DNA from: Desulfuromonadales bacterium | GTDB lineage: Bacteria; Desulfobacterota; Desulfuromonadia; Desulfuromonadales; BM103 | DNA length: 54,699 nucleotides | Direction of reading: 5' to 3' | Assembly (NCBI GenBank): GCA_014860225.1 | Contig: JACZKE010000047.1 | Location: 1-54,699, forward strand | Part shown: positions 1-8,244 of the stretch, in pieces | Layout: each line of letters starts with the position of its first letter | Numbering within the stretch: position 1 is the first letter of the stretch | The notes under the pieces: model-generated | Databases searched by the model: none | Seen by the model: the letters and a program-made list of their open reading frames with translations, nothing else | Told to the model about the DNA's origin: nothing | Position numbers and translations under genes: made by a program

Positions 1-45
1 TACCGAAGATGGGCCTATAACTCTTTCATCTGGGAAGGCTTTCTT

Positions 46-135
46 CAGCAACCCGGCTATCCGTGTCATCCTTTTCATGGATGACTGAGGACCCGTGGCT
101 TTGCGTCTCCGGATTTCTCCGAGTTTGCCATTTTC
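46..135 (-). promoter_or_regulatory. Cyclic-di-GMP-I (GEMM-I) riboswitch aptamer
   Basis: Read on the minus strand, the segment has the GEMM-I core: GGCAAAC, a stem capped by a GAAA tetraloop, the conserved GACGCAAAGCC joining strand, an extended second hairpin (GTCATCC/GGATGAC) and the closing TAGCCGGGTTGC. These are the hallmarks of the c-di-GMP-I class. The residue aligned to Vc2 G20 is G, which favours c-di-GMP over 3',3'-cGAMP (known of the family; my alignment is by eye). The expression platform and regulated gene lie off the left edge, so the direction of control cannot be read. Confidence 0.88.
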
Positions 136-148
136 GAAATCGAATAAC

Positions 149-177
149 ATTTTAAAGCATAATCGCTTTCAAAGCAA
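149..177 (-). promoter_or_regulatory. Probable sigma-70 promoter of the riboswitch transcript
   Basis: On the minus strand TTGCTT (177-172) and TAAAAT (154-149) are separated by 17 nt. The predicted start, near 142, is just before the first conserved aptamer bases, which is the expected geometry for a riboswitch leader. Confidence 0.55.
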
Positions 178-310
178 TCGATAAAACCTTCAACATATCG
201 GTATCTTATATAATGAAAAGCTCTGGACGCTGGCTTGAAAAGCTGCTTGCCGCATTGAACTCGAACTATTTTTGACAAATAGAAATTCTTATTTGTCCTG
301 CATTCTAAGA

Positions 311-341
311 AAAACCCCCGATCTGAAGGTTGGGGGTTTTT
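311..341. terminator. Bidirectional Rho-independent terminator
   Basis: AAAACCCCC (311-319) pairs with GGGGGTTTT (332-340) around a 12-nt loop. T-rich runs follow on both strands. It insulates the riboswitch transcription unit from the region to its right. Confidence 0.75.
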
Positions 342-380
342 GTGTTTTATATGTGGTGCTTTTCAAGAACTTGAATTTAT

Positions 381-611
381 TTGCTACAGCTTGTCAATTA
401 TGTTAATTGCTATCCCGTTATGATGATTGTTGCTTTTTCAACTCCACTGTTTTTCCTTTGTTCTTACCTCGCATTCCTCTGCTTTCGGAAAGCCCGCTAC
501 CAACACTCAGCAGTTTTAGCTTTAGTTGCGACTTTTATGCTCATTCTGACTGTAAGTGTACTTTGTGGTATCTATTTCCTTGGCATCCAAATGTCCTTGG
601 AAACTTCCTAA
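381..611 (+). CDS. Hypothetical small membrane protein, two predicted TM segments
   Basis: I do not recognise this 76-residue frame. It begins with TTG, with an alternative ATG at 420, and contains two hydrophobic stretches separated by a short basic loop (FRKARYQH). That is compatible with a two-helix inner-membrane protein. No clear Shine-Dalgarno sequence precedes either start, and an overlapping frame of similar length exists. It may be a chance frame in an AT-rich intergenic region. Confidence 0.22.
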   Translation: MLQLVNYVNCYPVMMIVAFSTPLFFLCSYLAFLCFRKARYQHSAVLALVATFMLILTVSVLCGIYFLGIQMSLETS

Positions 612-619
612 ATGTCTGT

Positions 620-670
620 ATCAATAACACGCCCTTTTCATATCGGCAGTGGTGACATTTGAGACTTTAG
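620..670. repeat. Dispersed intergenic repeat K, copy 1 (diverged)
   Basis: The shared core is AATAACACGC, a variable stretch, then TCGGCAGTGGTGA, followed by a T-rich tail. It matches copies at 7252-7328 and 7843-7922. This copy lies 10 nt beyond the stop codon of the minus-strand kinase at 680. The core can form a short hairpin (CACCACT/AGTGcGTG in the better copies). Confidence 0.6.
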
Positions 671-679
671 TCAAAAGGC

Positions 680-2776
680 TCAGCCTTTCTCTATGATTTG
701 GTCCAATACTCCCGCTAGTTCATTCATGCTATATGGTTTTTTAGCAACCCCCTTGAAGCCGTGGTCAGTGTAGCTCACGATGATTGGATCATCAGCATAT
801 CCACTGGAAACTATCATTTTGACCTCCGGATCAATCTGCAGAATGCCTTTGGCGGCTTCCTGACCACCCATACCGCCGGGGATGGTCAAGTCCAGAATGA
901 CTATTGCAAATGATTTCCCGGTGTCCATAGCTTGTTGATACATGTCTATGGCTTGTTGTCCCTCGGCCGCCGTTTCGACTGCAAAACCTAGTTCTCCCAA
1001 CATCTCATTGAGCATGTTGCGAATCATCTCTTCATCATCCATGACCAGAATTTTGGCTCCCTGGGTGAGCGGCATCTGTGCCACCCCAGGCTGCGTTAGA
1101 GGTGTCTCTTCCACTACTTCGGTGGCAGGCAGGTAGATGGCGAATGTCGTACCCTTGCCAAGCCGAGAAGTGACTCTTATGTGTCCTCCGTGTTTATCGA
1201 TAATGGAATAGGCTGTGGCCAGGCCAAGCCCACTACCCATCTCTTTTGTGGTGAAATAGGGATCAAAGATTTTGTCCAGCAGTTTGTGTTCAATTCCAGT
1301 GCCTTCATCGGTCACGGTAATCTGCAGATACTTCCCTCCAATGAGACCATGTTCAGTTTTGTCGGCAAGCTCTGCATTCTCCATGGCGATGGTCAGAAGT
1401 CCACCGCCGGACATGGCCTCCCTGGCATTAATTGTCAGGTTAGCGAAGACTTGTTGTATCTGTCTCTGGTCCACTCTGACCTGCCATAGATTGGTTACTG
1501 AGGTAATAACCGGTTTGACGTTGCTGCCGGACAGACTGAGGTTGACGACTTCTTCAATCAGGCTGACCAAGCTTATGTTTTCCGTGACAGGGTCACCACC
1601 TTTGGCGAAAGTCAGTAACCGGTTGGTAAGGAGGGTTGTCCTGAGCATGGATTGCTCCGCTGCTTCAAGGAACCGGAATCCGGAGTGATCATTGGCAAGC
1701 TTCATTTTGGCAAGGGCGATGTTGCCGTACAACCCGGTCAGGACGTTGTTGAAATCATGGGCAATGCCACCGGCCAATACACCAAGACTTTCCAGCTTTT
1801 CCAACTTACGCAGTTCAGATTCAGCCTGTTTGCGCTCGGTGATTTCTCTGGAAATCCCATAATACCCAATGACGGTACCGTCAGCATCCCGCTCCGGGGT
1901 AGCGCTGACTTCCCCACAGACCCAGTTGCCATCTTTACAGCGGTGAAATGCCTCAAACATGATGCTTCCGTTTTTTATTCCTTGCAATTCAGCCTGCTGT
2001 CTTTGATATGCGAATTTTTTGACTGTGGCAATTCCGTCCTCGTCAAAAAAATCAAAAATATGCTGACCAAGAACTTCGTCGGCGCGGTAGCCACGGAGTC
2101 TTTCATCAGAGGGGCTGATATAGGTGAAGCGATAATCTTGATCCAGTTTCCAGACCACATCCGAAACATTATCGGCCATAATCCGGAAATGGTCTTTACT
2201 CTCCTGTAGTGCCTCCTCTGATTTTTTGTGTTCTGCAATTTCATGAGCCAGTCGTTCATTGACCTGTTGCAGAGTCGCGTTGACCTCGGACAGCTGCCGG
2301 GTGCGTTCGGCAACCTGCTCTTCCAGGATGCGATGACTCTCCTCCAGTTTCTGCAGGGGATAGACTTCACCTTCACAAACCAGATTGTAGGGGATAGAAA
2401 TACTACTGTGACAGATTTTCCAGCCGACGGGTTCCTGACGAAAAATCAGTACCAGGCGGGCTGTTTCGCGCGACAGAACCAGATCTTCGATTGGTAGATG
2501 GATATGGAAAAAACCGGTCGCAACGGCTACGGTCTCGGCCAGAGACTGAACGGATAAATCTATGAGTTCAATCCGCAGAGGGTGTTTAACCTGCGCAAAA
2601 TCCTGACGAGTGATGGCAACCCAGGCGTCGCGATCTTTCACCAGGAAATCTCCGCCACCTGTAAAACCGGAAAAGTCAGCGCTGAAAAAATCTACGAGTT
2701 GATCATCGCGGGAAGAGTACATCCGCAAGTAGTCATCGAATAGTTGCCGGATTTCCTGCTCGTCTCTTACATCCAT
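680..2776 (-). CDS. Hybrid histidine kinase (SnoaL-like, PAS, HisKA, HATPase, REC)
   Basis: This is a 698-residue cytoplasmic sensor kinase with no membrane segment. Residues about 1-130 resemble a SnoaL/NTF2-like fold, a candidate small-molecule sensor. A coiled coil (about 145-190) and a PAS domain (about 190-320) follow. The H-box GGIAHDFNN marks the HisKA domain near residue 338. The HATPase domain carries an N-box (NLTINAREAM) and a GSGLGLAT G-box. A C-terminal receiver (from about 570) has VMDDEE, the phospho-acceptor in VILDLTIP and the conserved Lys in AKKPY. All catalytic residues look intact. The HDFNN H-box is typical of hybrid kinases that signal through a separate phosphotransfer partner or regulator. 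No output gene is adjacent, so it is an orphan. The start is ATG with only a weak upstream AGGG. Confidence 0.9.
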   Translation of the reverse strand: MDVRDEQEIRQLFDDYLRMYSSRDDQLVDFFSADFSGFTGGGDFLVKDRDAWVAITRQDFAQVKHPLRIELIDLSVQSLAETVAVATGFFHIHLPIEDLVLSRETARLVLIFRQEPVGWKICHSSISIPYNLVCEGEVYPLQKLEESHRILEEQVAERTRQLSEVNATLQQVNERLAHEIAEHKKSEEALQESKDHFRIMADNVSDVVWKLDQDYRFTYISPSDERLRGYRADEVLGQHIFDFFDEDGIATVKKFAYQRQQAELQGIKNGSIMFEAFHRCKDGNWVCGEVSATPERDADGTVIGYYGISREITERKQAESELRKLEKLESLGVLAGGIAHDFNNVLTGLYGNIALAKMKLANDHSGFRFLEAAEQSMLRTTLLTNRLLTFAKGGDPVTENISLVSLIEEVVNLSLSGSNVKPVITSVTNLWQVRVDQRQIQQVFANLTINAREAMSGGGLLTIAMENAELADKTEHGLIGGKYLQITVTDEGTGIEHKLLDKIFDPYFTTKEMGSGLGLATAYSIIDKHGGHIRVTSRLGKGTTFAIYLPATEVVEETPLTQPGVAQMPLTQGAKILVMDDEEMIRNMLNEMLGELGFAVETAAEGQQAIDMYQQAMDTGKSFAIVILDLTIPGGMGGQEAAKGILQIDPEVKMIVSSGYADDPIIVSYTDHGFKGVAKKPYSMNELAGVLDQIIEKG

Positions 2777-3077
2777 CGATATCGGCCCTGATTGCTATAT
2801 GGTTTTGAGAGGTTGGTTCCACTTGCGGAAATGAAATTGGCACGAATTAAGAATTTTACAGCATTTCGCGAGGAGTTATAACATTTTTCCGTTCGGTTCC
2901 GGCAAAAACCTAAAACCTAATAAGTTAGGTGCCAGCACTTTCACATTTAATCCTTCTGTTCACTTTAGCAGGCCAATAGCATACTAATGCAATACCTTGA
3001 TTGTCTGATAAGTTGTTTACTTTCACTGTCACTGATTGTGGAAATGGGAAGATTCTTGCGGATCCTGACTTCTAAGA
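2777..3077. other. Intergenic, nothing recognised
   Basis: About 300 bp upstream of the kinase gene. It presumably holds that gene's promoter, but I could not pick out a convincing -35/-10 pair, RNA gene or repeat. Confidence 0.3.
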
Positions 3078-3600
3078 CTATCTGCAAACTGCCTCACATG
3101 GCGAACCGTCTTTATCGCCATCCAACCCACCCAACTCGCACTCATGCAAGTAGAACTTAGCTTCATCGCATGTCGTCATCTCTTTACAATATTCTTTACT
3201 GCCGCAGGTAAAATCTTTGCCTGATGTCTTTGCCCTGGCTATTTTACGTATACCCTTTCGCCACTCCCAAGGAGGGACAGGTTCCTTATCTTGCCATAGG
3301 CCTAGCTTCTCAGCTCTTGCCTCTGCTTCAAGATCACCATACTTAGGGTCTTTACTATATTTCTTATATTGCCAAGCGTACCCTGCTTCAACGATCTGCT
3401 TATTCAGATTTGATCCATCTGGAAGGAACACTTATCCAATCGTCCTACCGTAACGATCAACAGTATCCACCTGGACAGAGACGATCCTCATTGCAGCGAT
3501 ATCCAGGACATATTCCTTTGCTGCTTGACCAAAAGGCTGCCCCTTCTCTGTTGCCTGGTAGAGAGTTTTTGCAGTGTGCTGGCGTGGAAAAAACAGTTAA
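3078..3600 (-). pseudogene. Staphylococcal-nuclease-like (thermonuclease) protein with Excalibur-type tail, interrupted by a stop
   Basis: The intact downstream part (3078-3431) reads as the C-terminal half of an SNase-family nuclease: FLPDGSNLNKQIVEAG, then an LGLW motif and PPWEWRKG. It is followed by a Cys-rich tail ending in GDKDGSPCEAVC, which resembles an Excalibur calcium-binding motif. Reading upstream in the same frame gives further SNase sequence (EKGQPFGQAAKEYV, then DRYGRTIG). That sequence runs into TAA at 3432-3434, exactly where relatives continue into the FLPDG segment. One base change therefore appears to break the gene. The more distal N-terminus (catalytic Asp/Arg region and signal peptide) is not recognisable. 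The remnant could still start at GTG 3431, but it would lack the active site. A sequencing error is the alternative. Confidence 0.72.
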
Positions 3601-3817
3601 CTTTTACTGACTATATTGCGTTATTGGTGTGCTGATATGGGAGTAAAGAGAACGTGCTTTAGGCAGGAGATTTGGCGCTGAAAGGGGTGCTTATTACCAG
3701 CGTAATGCAATCTATATATTCCTAGATGATCTGACAATCCGTTGCAACAATATCAAATAATATGTGCTATATGCTTCCAGTGATTACTGAAAATCGTGAT
3801 AAATAAGAAACTGTGGC

Positions 3818-6800
3818 TTATTGACCGTCCAGCACTTCTCTCACTTTAGCCGTTAACGTTTGAAACGAGAAAGGCTTCTGCAAGAAATGGATTTCATCTT
3901 CGACCACCCCTTCGCTTGAGATGATATCTGCAGTGTAACCGGACATAAAAAGAACCTTCATATCAGGTCGAAGGAGCATTAATTTCTCTGACAATTCTCT
4001 TCCGTTTATCTCTGGCATGATCACATCTGAAATCAACAAATGAATTGGGCCCGGGTGTTCCTTTGCGAGAGTTTGGGCAAGGCCTGATGTGTTTGCGGCC
4101 AGCACTGTGTAGCCGTTCTCTTTGAGCATGGACATTTCCATATCAAGGACCATCTTGTCATCTTCAACGAGCAGTATAGTCTCGGTGCCGCTAAGCAGTG
4201 GTTTTTCAGTGCTCTCCTGTTTCTCTTCAACAGCCTTACTCGCCCGGGGAAGATAGATATTGAATGCCGTACCCAGCCCCGGTTCGCTGTCGAAGGTAAT
4301 AAAGCCGTGGTTCTGCTTGACCGCACCATAAACTGTGGCCAAGCCCAGCCCGGTTCCAGAACCAACTTCCTTGGTGGTGTAGAAAGGCTCAAAGATATGA
4401 GCCTGGACCTCCTTATCCATACCGCAACCATTGTCACTCACAAAGAGTAGAGTGTAATCACCAGGCGCGGCTTCGTATGGAAGAGCGTTAGCAGCGTTCT
4501 CGCTCAAAGTGCTGTTTGCCGTCTTTATCGATATTTTGCCGATTCCGGTGATCGCATCCCTGGAGTTGACACACAGGTTAGCCAGAATCTGATCAATCTG
4601 CGATGGATCGACCTCGACTGGCCAGAGGTTGGCTGCTGGGTTCCATGAGAGCTGGATATTCTCACCAATGAGGCGCTGCAGCATTTTGAGCATTCCCCCG
4701 ACAGTTTCATTCAGGTCCAGAACTTTGGGGGCGATGACCTGCTTGCGGGCAAAGGTCAGCAGCTGCCTGGTAAGTTCGGCAGAACGATTGGCCGCTGTAC
4801 GGATTTCCTCTAAATCAGAGATGAGTGGGCTGGAGGGATCTGCTTTCATGAGGGCCAGTTCTGTGTGGCCAAGGATGACGCCGAGCATGTTGTTGAAATC
4901 GTGCGCCACACCACCCGCCAGCTGACCGATCGATTCCAGCTTCTGCGATTGTCGAAGTTGTTCTTCGAGGTGGATGCGTTCAGAAAGCAATCTTGTTAGC
5001 TTGATTGAACTGAGACTCAACGTTGAAATTATTTGGGTTAGCTTGGAATAGAACTTCATACCCGCATCCACTACTTCCGGGCTAAAACGTGGCGCGCGGT
5101 CGAGTGCTTCCAGATATTCCTTCTCGTCAAAACCGTATAGACGAGCCTGCTCGCGGAATATCTCCCTGTCAACTGTTTCGCCTTTGAAAAAAAACTGACC
5201 AATAAAGATATTGCCTATATGCCTACCCCCCACTTCAAGAGGAGTGACCATGTCCCACATGTTATTCTTGCAGCGATATTTCTTGAATTCCCCTAAAGGG
5301 ACGTCATTGGTAAGAGCAGTATCGCTTTCAAAGCAGTTTTTGAGCGTTTCAGGGTGACACCTGTGGAACTTCACACAGATATCTTGCCAACCAACAGCTA
5401 CTAAAACCTTTCCTGAAAGATCAAGAACGGCACCAAGTATACCCGTAACCTTATAAAAATCTTCCATCAGGGCTTGTAGCATCTCACAATCAACAATATC
5501 GGCGAGCTCAAGCGTGCTAATGTCACCTTTTGGTTCAAGGATGGCTTTGAGTTTATTCTGGACGGTGGCTTCACTCTGGCGCATGGACTCTTGCGCCCGC
5601 CGCCGCTCTTCAATCTCTTCCTCAAGAACTGCGGTCTGGTCCTCTAGGGCTTCCTGCGCCGCTATTCTCTCTGTTAATTCTTCTTCAAGTTGCGCGGTCT
5701 GATGGTGAAGCTTTTCTTCCAGCCGTTTGCGCTCGGTGATATCATTCACGCTCGACCAAATAAACGTTTCACCCCTAATTTCTATGAGCAAACCTTGCAG
5801 TAGAACGGGAACAAAGTGTCCATCCTTGTGAATATATTCTTTTTCATAGGGACCATATCGACCCTTGGTCTCTAATTGCTCTAAGTACTTCTCTTCTTGC
5901 GGAGCATATTTATCCGGGGTGATATCCCAGTAAGTGAGTTGCAGGGTTTCAGCGACACTGTAGCCGATAATCTGCGCGTAGGCGGGGTTTACCGTCACAA
6001 GCGAACCATCAATTTTACTTAACGCAAGGCCAATGGGCGATTGCTCGATCAACATGCGAAGTTGATTTTCACTCTCAAAAAGTGCTTGTTCAGCAAGCCG
6101 TTGTGCAATAAGTTTCTCTTCTAAATCACCCGTTTGCTCTTTAACTTTTTCAGTAAGGTAAGTCTGGCGACTGGCAATAGTATAGGTAAGTAAACTCAGC
6201 AATATCAATGCCATTGAGGAAAAACCATTGAATATGTTTTGCTGTTTTTTAAGATGGGGCAGTAACTCTCTGGGCTCTGCCTTTGCTATTTCCCAGAAGC
6301 CATCTGGCAAATCAATGCGTTGTAAAACTGAACTCTCAGCAAAGATCTGTTCATTACCATAAAAACATTCTCTTCCTGCTTTGCGGAGGCTGACATCCGA
6401 TTTGTCCGACGGCAAGTCCAGTCCAGCATCTGTCAAGATGGGGGGCATGTCCAAAACCATTGTCGCTAGCCCCCAAAATTGATCTCCCTGAAAAACGGCT
6501 TTTCGGGCAACGAGGCCGAGCCCACCTTGTCTTAGCTGATAAGGACCGCTCAACGTGATTTGTTGTGATTTGATAGCACGTTGCACATCGACTCTGACAT
6601 TTGGCCGTTGATCATCAATCAGGCTATAGCCGAGAACCTTTTCGTTCCCCTGCAAAGGGTAGACATAACCATTTACACCACTGGGAGCCAAAGCAAAGTT
6701 GCGAATCCCGCCAATACCTGTCTGGAGTGCAGAGGCAAAGGTTTCAAATTTCGCATTCAGTTGTTCTTGATTGGGATTGGCAAGGACAAATGCGGATAAC

Positions 6801-6988
6801 CCTTCAAGTAAGGCAATACGCTTTTGAATTGAATTTCTGAGAGGATTTGCATGTTGAGCGAGTTCGTTTGTAGTCAATACTCTTTGTTGTTCAAATAGTT
6901 CTTTTTCATACTGGTAGCTCACAAAAAAACAGGCAGGCAGAAAAACAAATATGTTGATGAGGATGGTAATGACTGCAGCTTTGCGCAA
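3818..6988 (-). CDS. Membrane hybrid histidine kinase (CHASE, PAS, PocR, HisKA, HATPase, REC)
   Basis: This is a 1056-residue sensor kinase. An N-terminal TM helix (about 5-25) and a second hydrophobic segment (about 255-275) bracket a CHASE-like periplasmic domain. A PAS domain (about 305-420), a heptad-rich coiled coil rich in Glu and Arg (about 425-485) and a PocR sensory domain (about 490-680) follow. The PocR region includes a Cys/His-containing stretch (CVKFHRCHPETLKNCF) typical of that family. The H-box GGVAHDFNNML, the N-box NLCVNSRDA and the G-box GSGTGLGLAT indicate an active kinase. A C-terminal receiver has VEDDK, the acceptor in LISDVIMP and LQKPF. Two ligand-sensing domains in one protein suggest that external and cytoplasmic signals are integrated. 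The start is TTG at 6988, preceded by AGGTGA. No partner regulator is adjacent except the degenerate receiver at 7337. Confidence 0.9.
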   Translation of the reverse strand: MRKAAVITILINIFVFLPACFFVSYQYEKELFEQQRVLTTNELAQHANPLRNSIQKRIALLEGLSAFVLANPNQEQLNAKFETFASALQTGIGGIRNFALAPSGVNGYVYPLQGNEKVLGYSLIDDQRPNVRVDVQRAIKSQQITLSGPYQLRQGGLGLVARKAVFQGDQFWGLATMVLDMPPILTDAGLDLPSDKSDVSLRKAGRECFYGNEQIFAESSVLQRIDLPDGFWEIAKAEPRELLPHLKKQQNIFNGFSSMALILLSLLTYTIASRQTYLTEKVKEQTGDLEEKLIAQRLAEQALFESENQLRMLIEQSPIGLALSKIDGSLVTVNPAYAQIIGYSVAETLQLTYWDITPDKYAPQEEKYLEQLETKGRYGPYEKEYIHKDGHFVPVLLQGLLIEIRGETFIWSSVNDITERKRLEEKLHHQTAQLEEELTERIAAQEALEDQTAVLEEEIEERRRAQESMRQSEATVQNKLKAILEPKGDISTLELADIVDCEMLQALMEDFYKVTGILGAVLDLSGKVLVAVGWQDICVKFHRCHPETLKNCFESDTALTNDVPLGEFKKYRCKNNMWDMVTPLEVGGRHIGNIFIGQFFFKGETVDREIFREQARLYGFDEKEYLEALDRAPRFSPEVVDAGMKFYSKLTQIISTLSLSSIKLTRLLSERIHLEEQLRQSQKLESIGQLAGGVAHDFNNMLGVILGHTELALMKADPSSPLISDLEEIRTAANRSAELTRQLLTFARKQVIAPKVLDLNETVGGMLKMLQRLIGENIQLSWNPAANLWPVEVDPSQIDQILANLCVNSRDAITGIGKISIKTANSTLSENAANALPYEAAPGDYTLLFVSDNGCGMDKEVQAHIFEPFYTTKEVGSGTGLGLATVYGAVKQNHGFITFDSEPGLGTAFNIYLPRASKAVEEKQESTEKPLLSGTETILLVEDDKMVLDMEMSMLKENGYTVLAANTSGLAQTLAKEHPGPIHLLISDVIMPEINGRELSEKLMLLRPDMKVLFMSGYTADIISSEGVVEDEIHFLQKPFSFQTLTAKVREVLDGQ

Positions 6989-7336
6989 TTATATCACCTA
7001 ATCCCTATTGCATATCTAGCACGTTGCAATAGCTGACTTCTCAAAACTGTAGTCAGGACCAACAAAATATTTTAACGAGATATCGTTCTTTTGTTGGCAA
7101 TTACCACAGTTTGAAGTTATGACTCGGGTCTCTAACAGGACACTTCCCCAGAGCAGCAATGTTGAAAGTACGAGCACTATACCAAAGAGAACTCAAAATA
7201 ATCTTATATCGAGGACTTCAAGGGAAAGGGCACCAAGGGATTACACTAAGGCGGCCATCATTTAATCGTTTTAAATTGCTCTATTAATAACATGCACTCT
7301 TTCGTCTCGGCAGTGGTGATTTATAAGTCTCTTCTA
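6989..7336. other. Intergenic between kinase and degenerate receiver, holds repeat K copy 2
   Basis: Apart from the repeat at 7252-7328 no gene or RNA is recognised here. The kinase promoter probably lies in the 7000-7200 part, but no confident boxes were found. Confidence 0.4.
7252..7328. repeat. Dispersed intergenic repeat K, copy 2
   Basis: About 75 bp, nearly identical to 7843-7922. The shared parts include GGCCATCATTTA, GTTTTAAATTGCTC and GGCAGTGGTGA. It ends just short of the stop codon of the minus-strand receiver gene at 7337, the same placement as copy 1. Confidence 0.75.
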
Positions 7337-7723
7337 CTAAGCCTCCAGTATATTTAACCAATTTTCAAGAGATTCAGAAGTCACCGGTTTTTGAAGCACA
7401 TGAAATCCTAGGCGACTCGCTTTCTTTTGGTCTTGCTCAGACATGCCACTAGCCATAAGAGCTTTTCGTCGTGAAGCTACCTTACAACCTTTTTCTATTT
7501 GGCGTTCGATCAAACTCAAACCATCAATTGCTGGTAACTCTTTATTAATGAGCAGAATGTTTGCACAAGGCTTATGGGCGGAACATTTCTGCTCTCTAGA
7601 GTTCAGAGCTTTACACACTGAAGGATCTGATATGAGTATGGGCTTATATCCTAGTGCCTCGGAATACCTACCAAGTGCTTCTCTGTCACTATCCACATTC
7701 TCAATAATCAGTATATGCTGCAT
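7337..7723 (-). CDS. Stand-alone receiver-like protein lacking the phospho-acceptor Asp
   Basis: This 128-residue protein has the alpha/beta layout of a CheY-type receiver: an N-terminal ILIIEN strand, LLINKELPAIDG, MASGM and LQKP. The Lys of strand 5 and the Ser of strand 4 are present. The acceptor Asp is replaced by Asn60 (codon 7544-7546), and the acidic pair of the first loop has become Glu-Asn. Canonical phosphorylation is therefore unlikely. It also has a Cys-containing insertion (EQKCSAHKPCAN) before the acceptor strand. It stands alone downstream of no kinase on its strand, but the PocR kinase follows it in the same direction. The start is ATG with a good AAGGGGT Shine-Dalgarno. It may act as a phosphorylation-independent adaptor. 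Confidence 0.75.
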   Translation of the reverse strand: MQHILIIENVDSDREALGRYSEALGYKPILISDPSVCKALNSREQKCSAHKPCANILLINKELPAIDGLSLIERQIEKGCKVASRRKALMASGMSEQDQKKASRLGFHVLQKPVTSESLENWLNILEA

Positions 7724-7842
7724 ACTTACCCCTTGTTAAAATGACGAGTAATTTAGATTAGGCCTTTGTAACATTTTTAATTTTTTTGTTCATTACTGAA
7801 ATTACTGACTAGTAATAAATAGCCACCTGGAATTTATCCGAG

Positions 7843-7922
7843 TGGCCATCATTTAGTCGTTTTAAATTGCTCTATTAATAACACGCACTCTTTCGTCTTG
7901 GCAGTGGTGACTTTTAGGTCTT
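7843..7922. repeat. Dispersed intergenic repeat K, copy 3
   Basis: Nearly identical to copy 2 over about 70 bp, including TTTAAATTGCTCTATTAATA and GGCAGTGGTGA. It is immediately preceded by a weak hairpin (GCCACcTGGA/TCCgaGTGGC, 7822-7846). Confidence 0.75.
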
Positions 7923-7967
7923 CATTGTCTGGACTAAATCTTTAAAACAGTAGGAAGACAAAGATCA

Positions 7968-8003
7968 AGCCCCACTCCCAACCCGAAGGCTCAAAGTGGG
8001 GCT
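7968..8003 (-). terminator. Possible terminator downstream of the RelA/SpoT-domain gene
   Basis: AGCCCCACT (7968-7976) pairs with AGTGGGGCT (7995-8003). On the minus strand it is followed by TGATCTTTGTCTT, which is T-rich but interrupted. It lies 240 nt past the stop at 8245. Confidence 0.4.
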
Positions 8004-8244
8004 CTCCTCAGATGATCGGAGGGAGTACATATCACACCCGAAGTGCACAAAATATACATCAGTTTCAACACGGATAACAGGGAAGAATGTGCTCTATAAT
8101 GTATGGATGATCTGCTCAGGAAAGGGAGGTCGTTTGGTGTCTTATAGACGGTGGCTTTTGAACAAGATAAAGCCAATAGTTCGACTAACACTAGACTCTC
8201 CAGTACGGACGAAGATGGGCACCGGGAAGAGATGTTTGACTTGC

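Larger units (their letters stand above)
7724..8244. other. Intergenic with repeat K copy 3 and a hairpin; no supported gene
   Basis: About 520 bp. Several short frames occur on both strands, but none has a ribosome site or recognisable sequence. Contents seen are repeat K copy 3 and a GC-rich hairpin. This may be near the left end of the integrated element, but no duplicated tRNA-Ser 3' end was found. Confidence 0.4.

Noticed and set aside
8015-8030. Short match to the tRNA-Ser 3' end (ATCGGAGGGAG)
   Set aside because: Too short and without the T-loop part; not a convincing attachment site.
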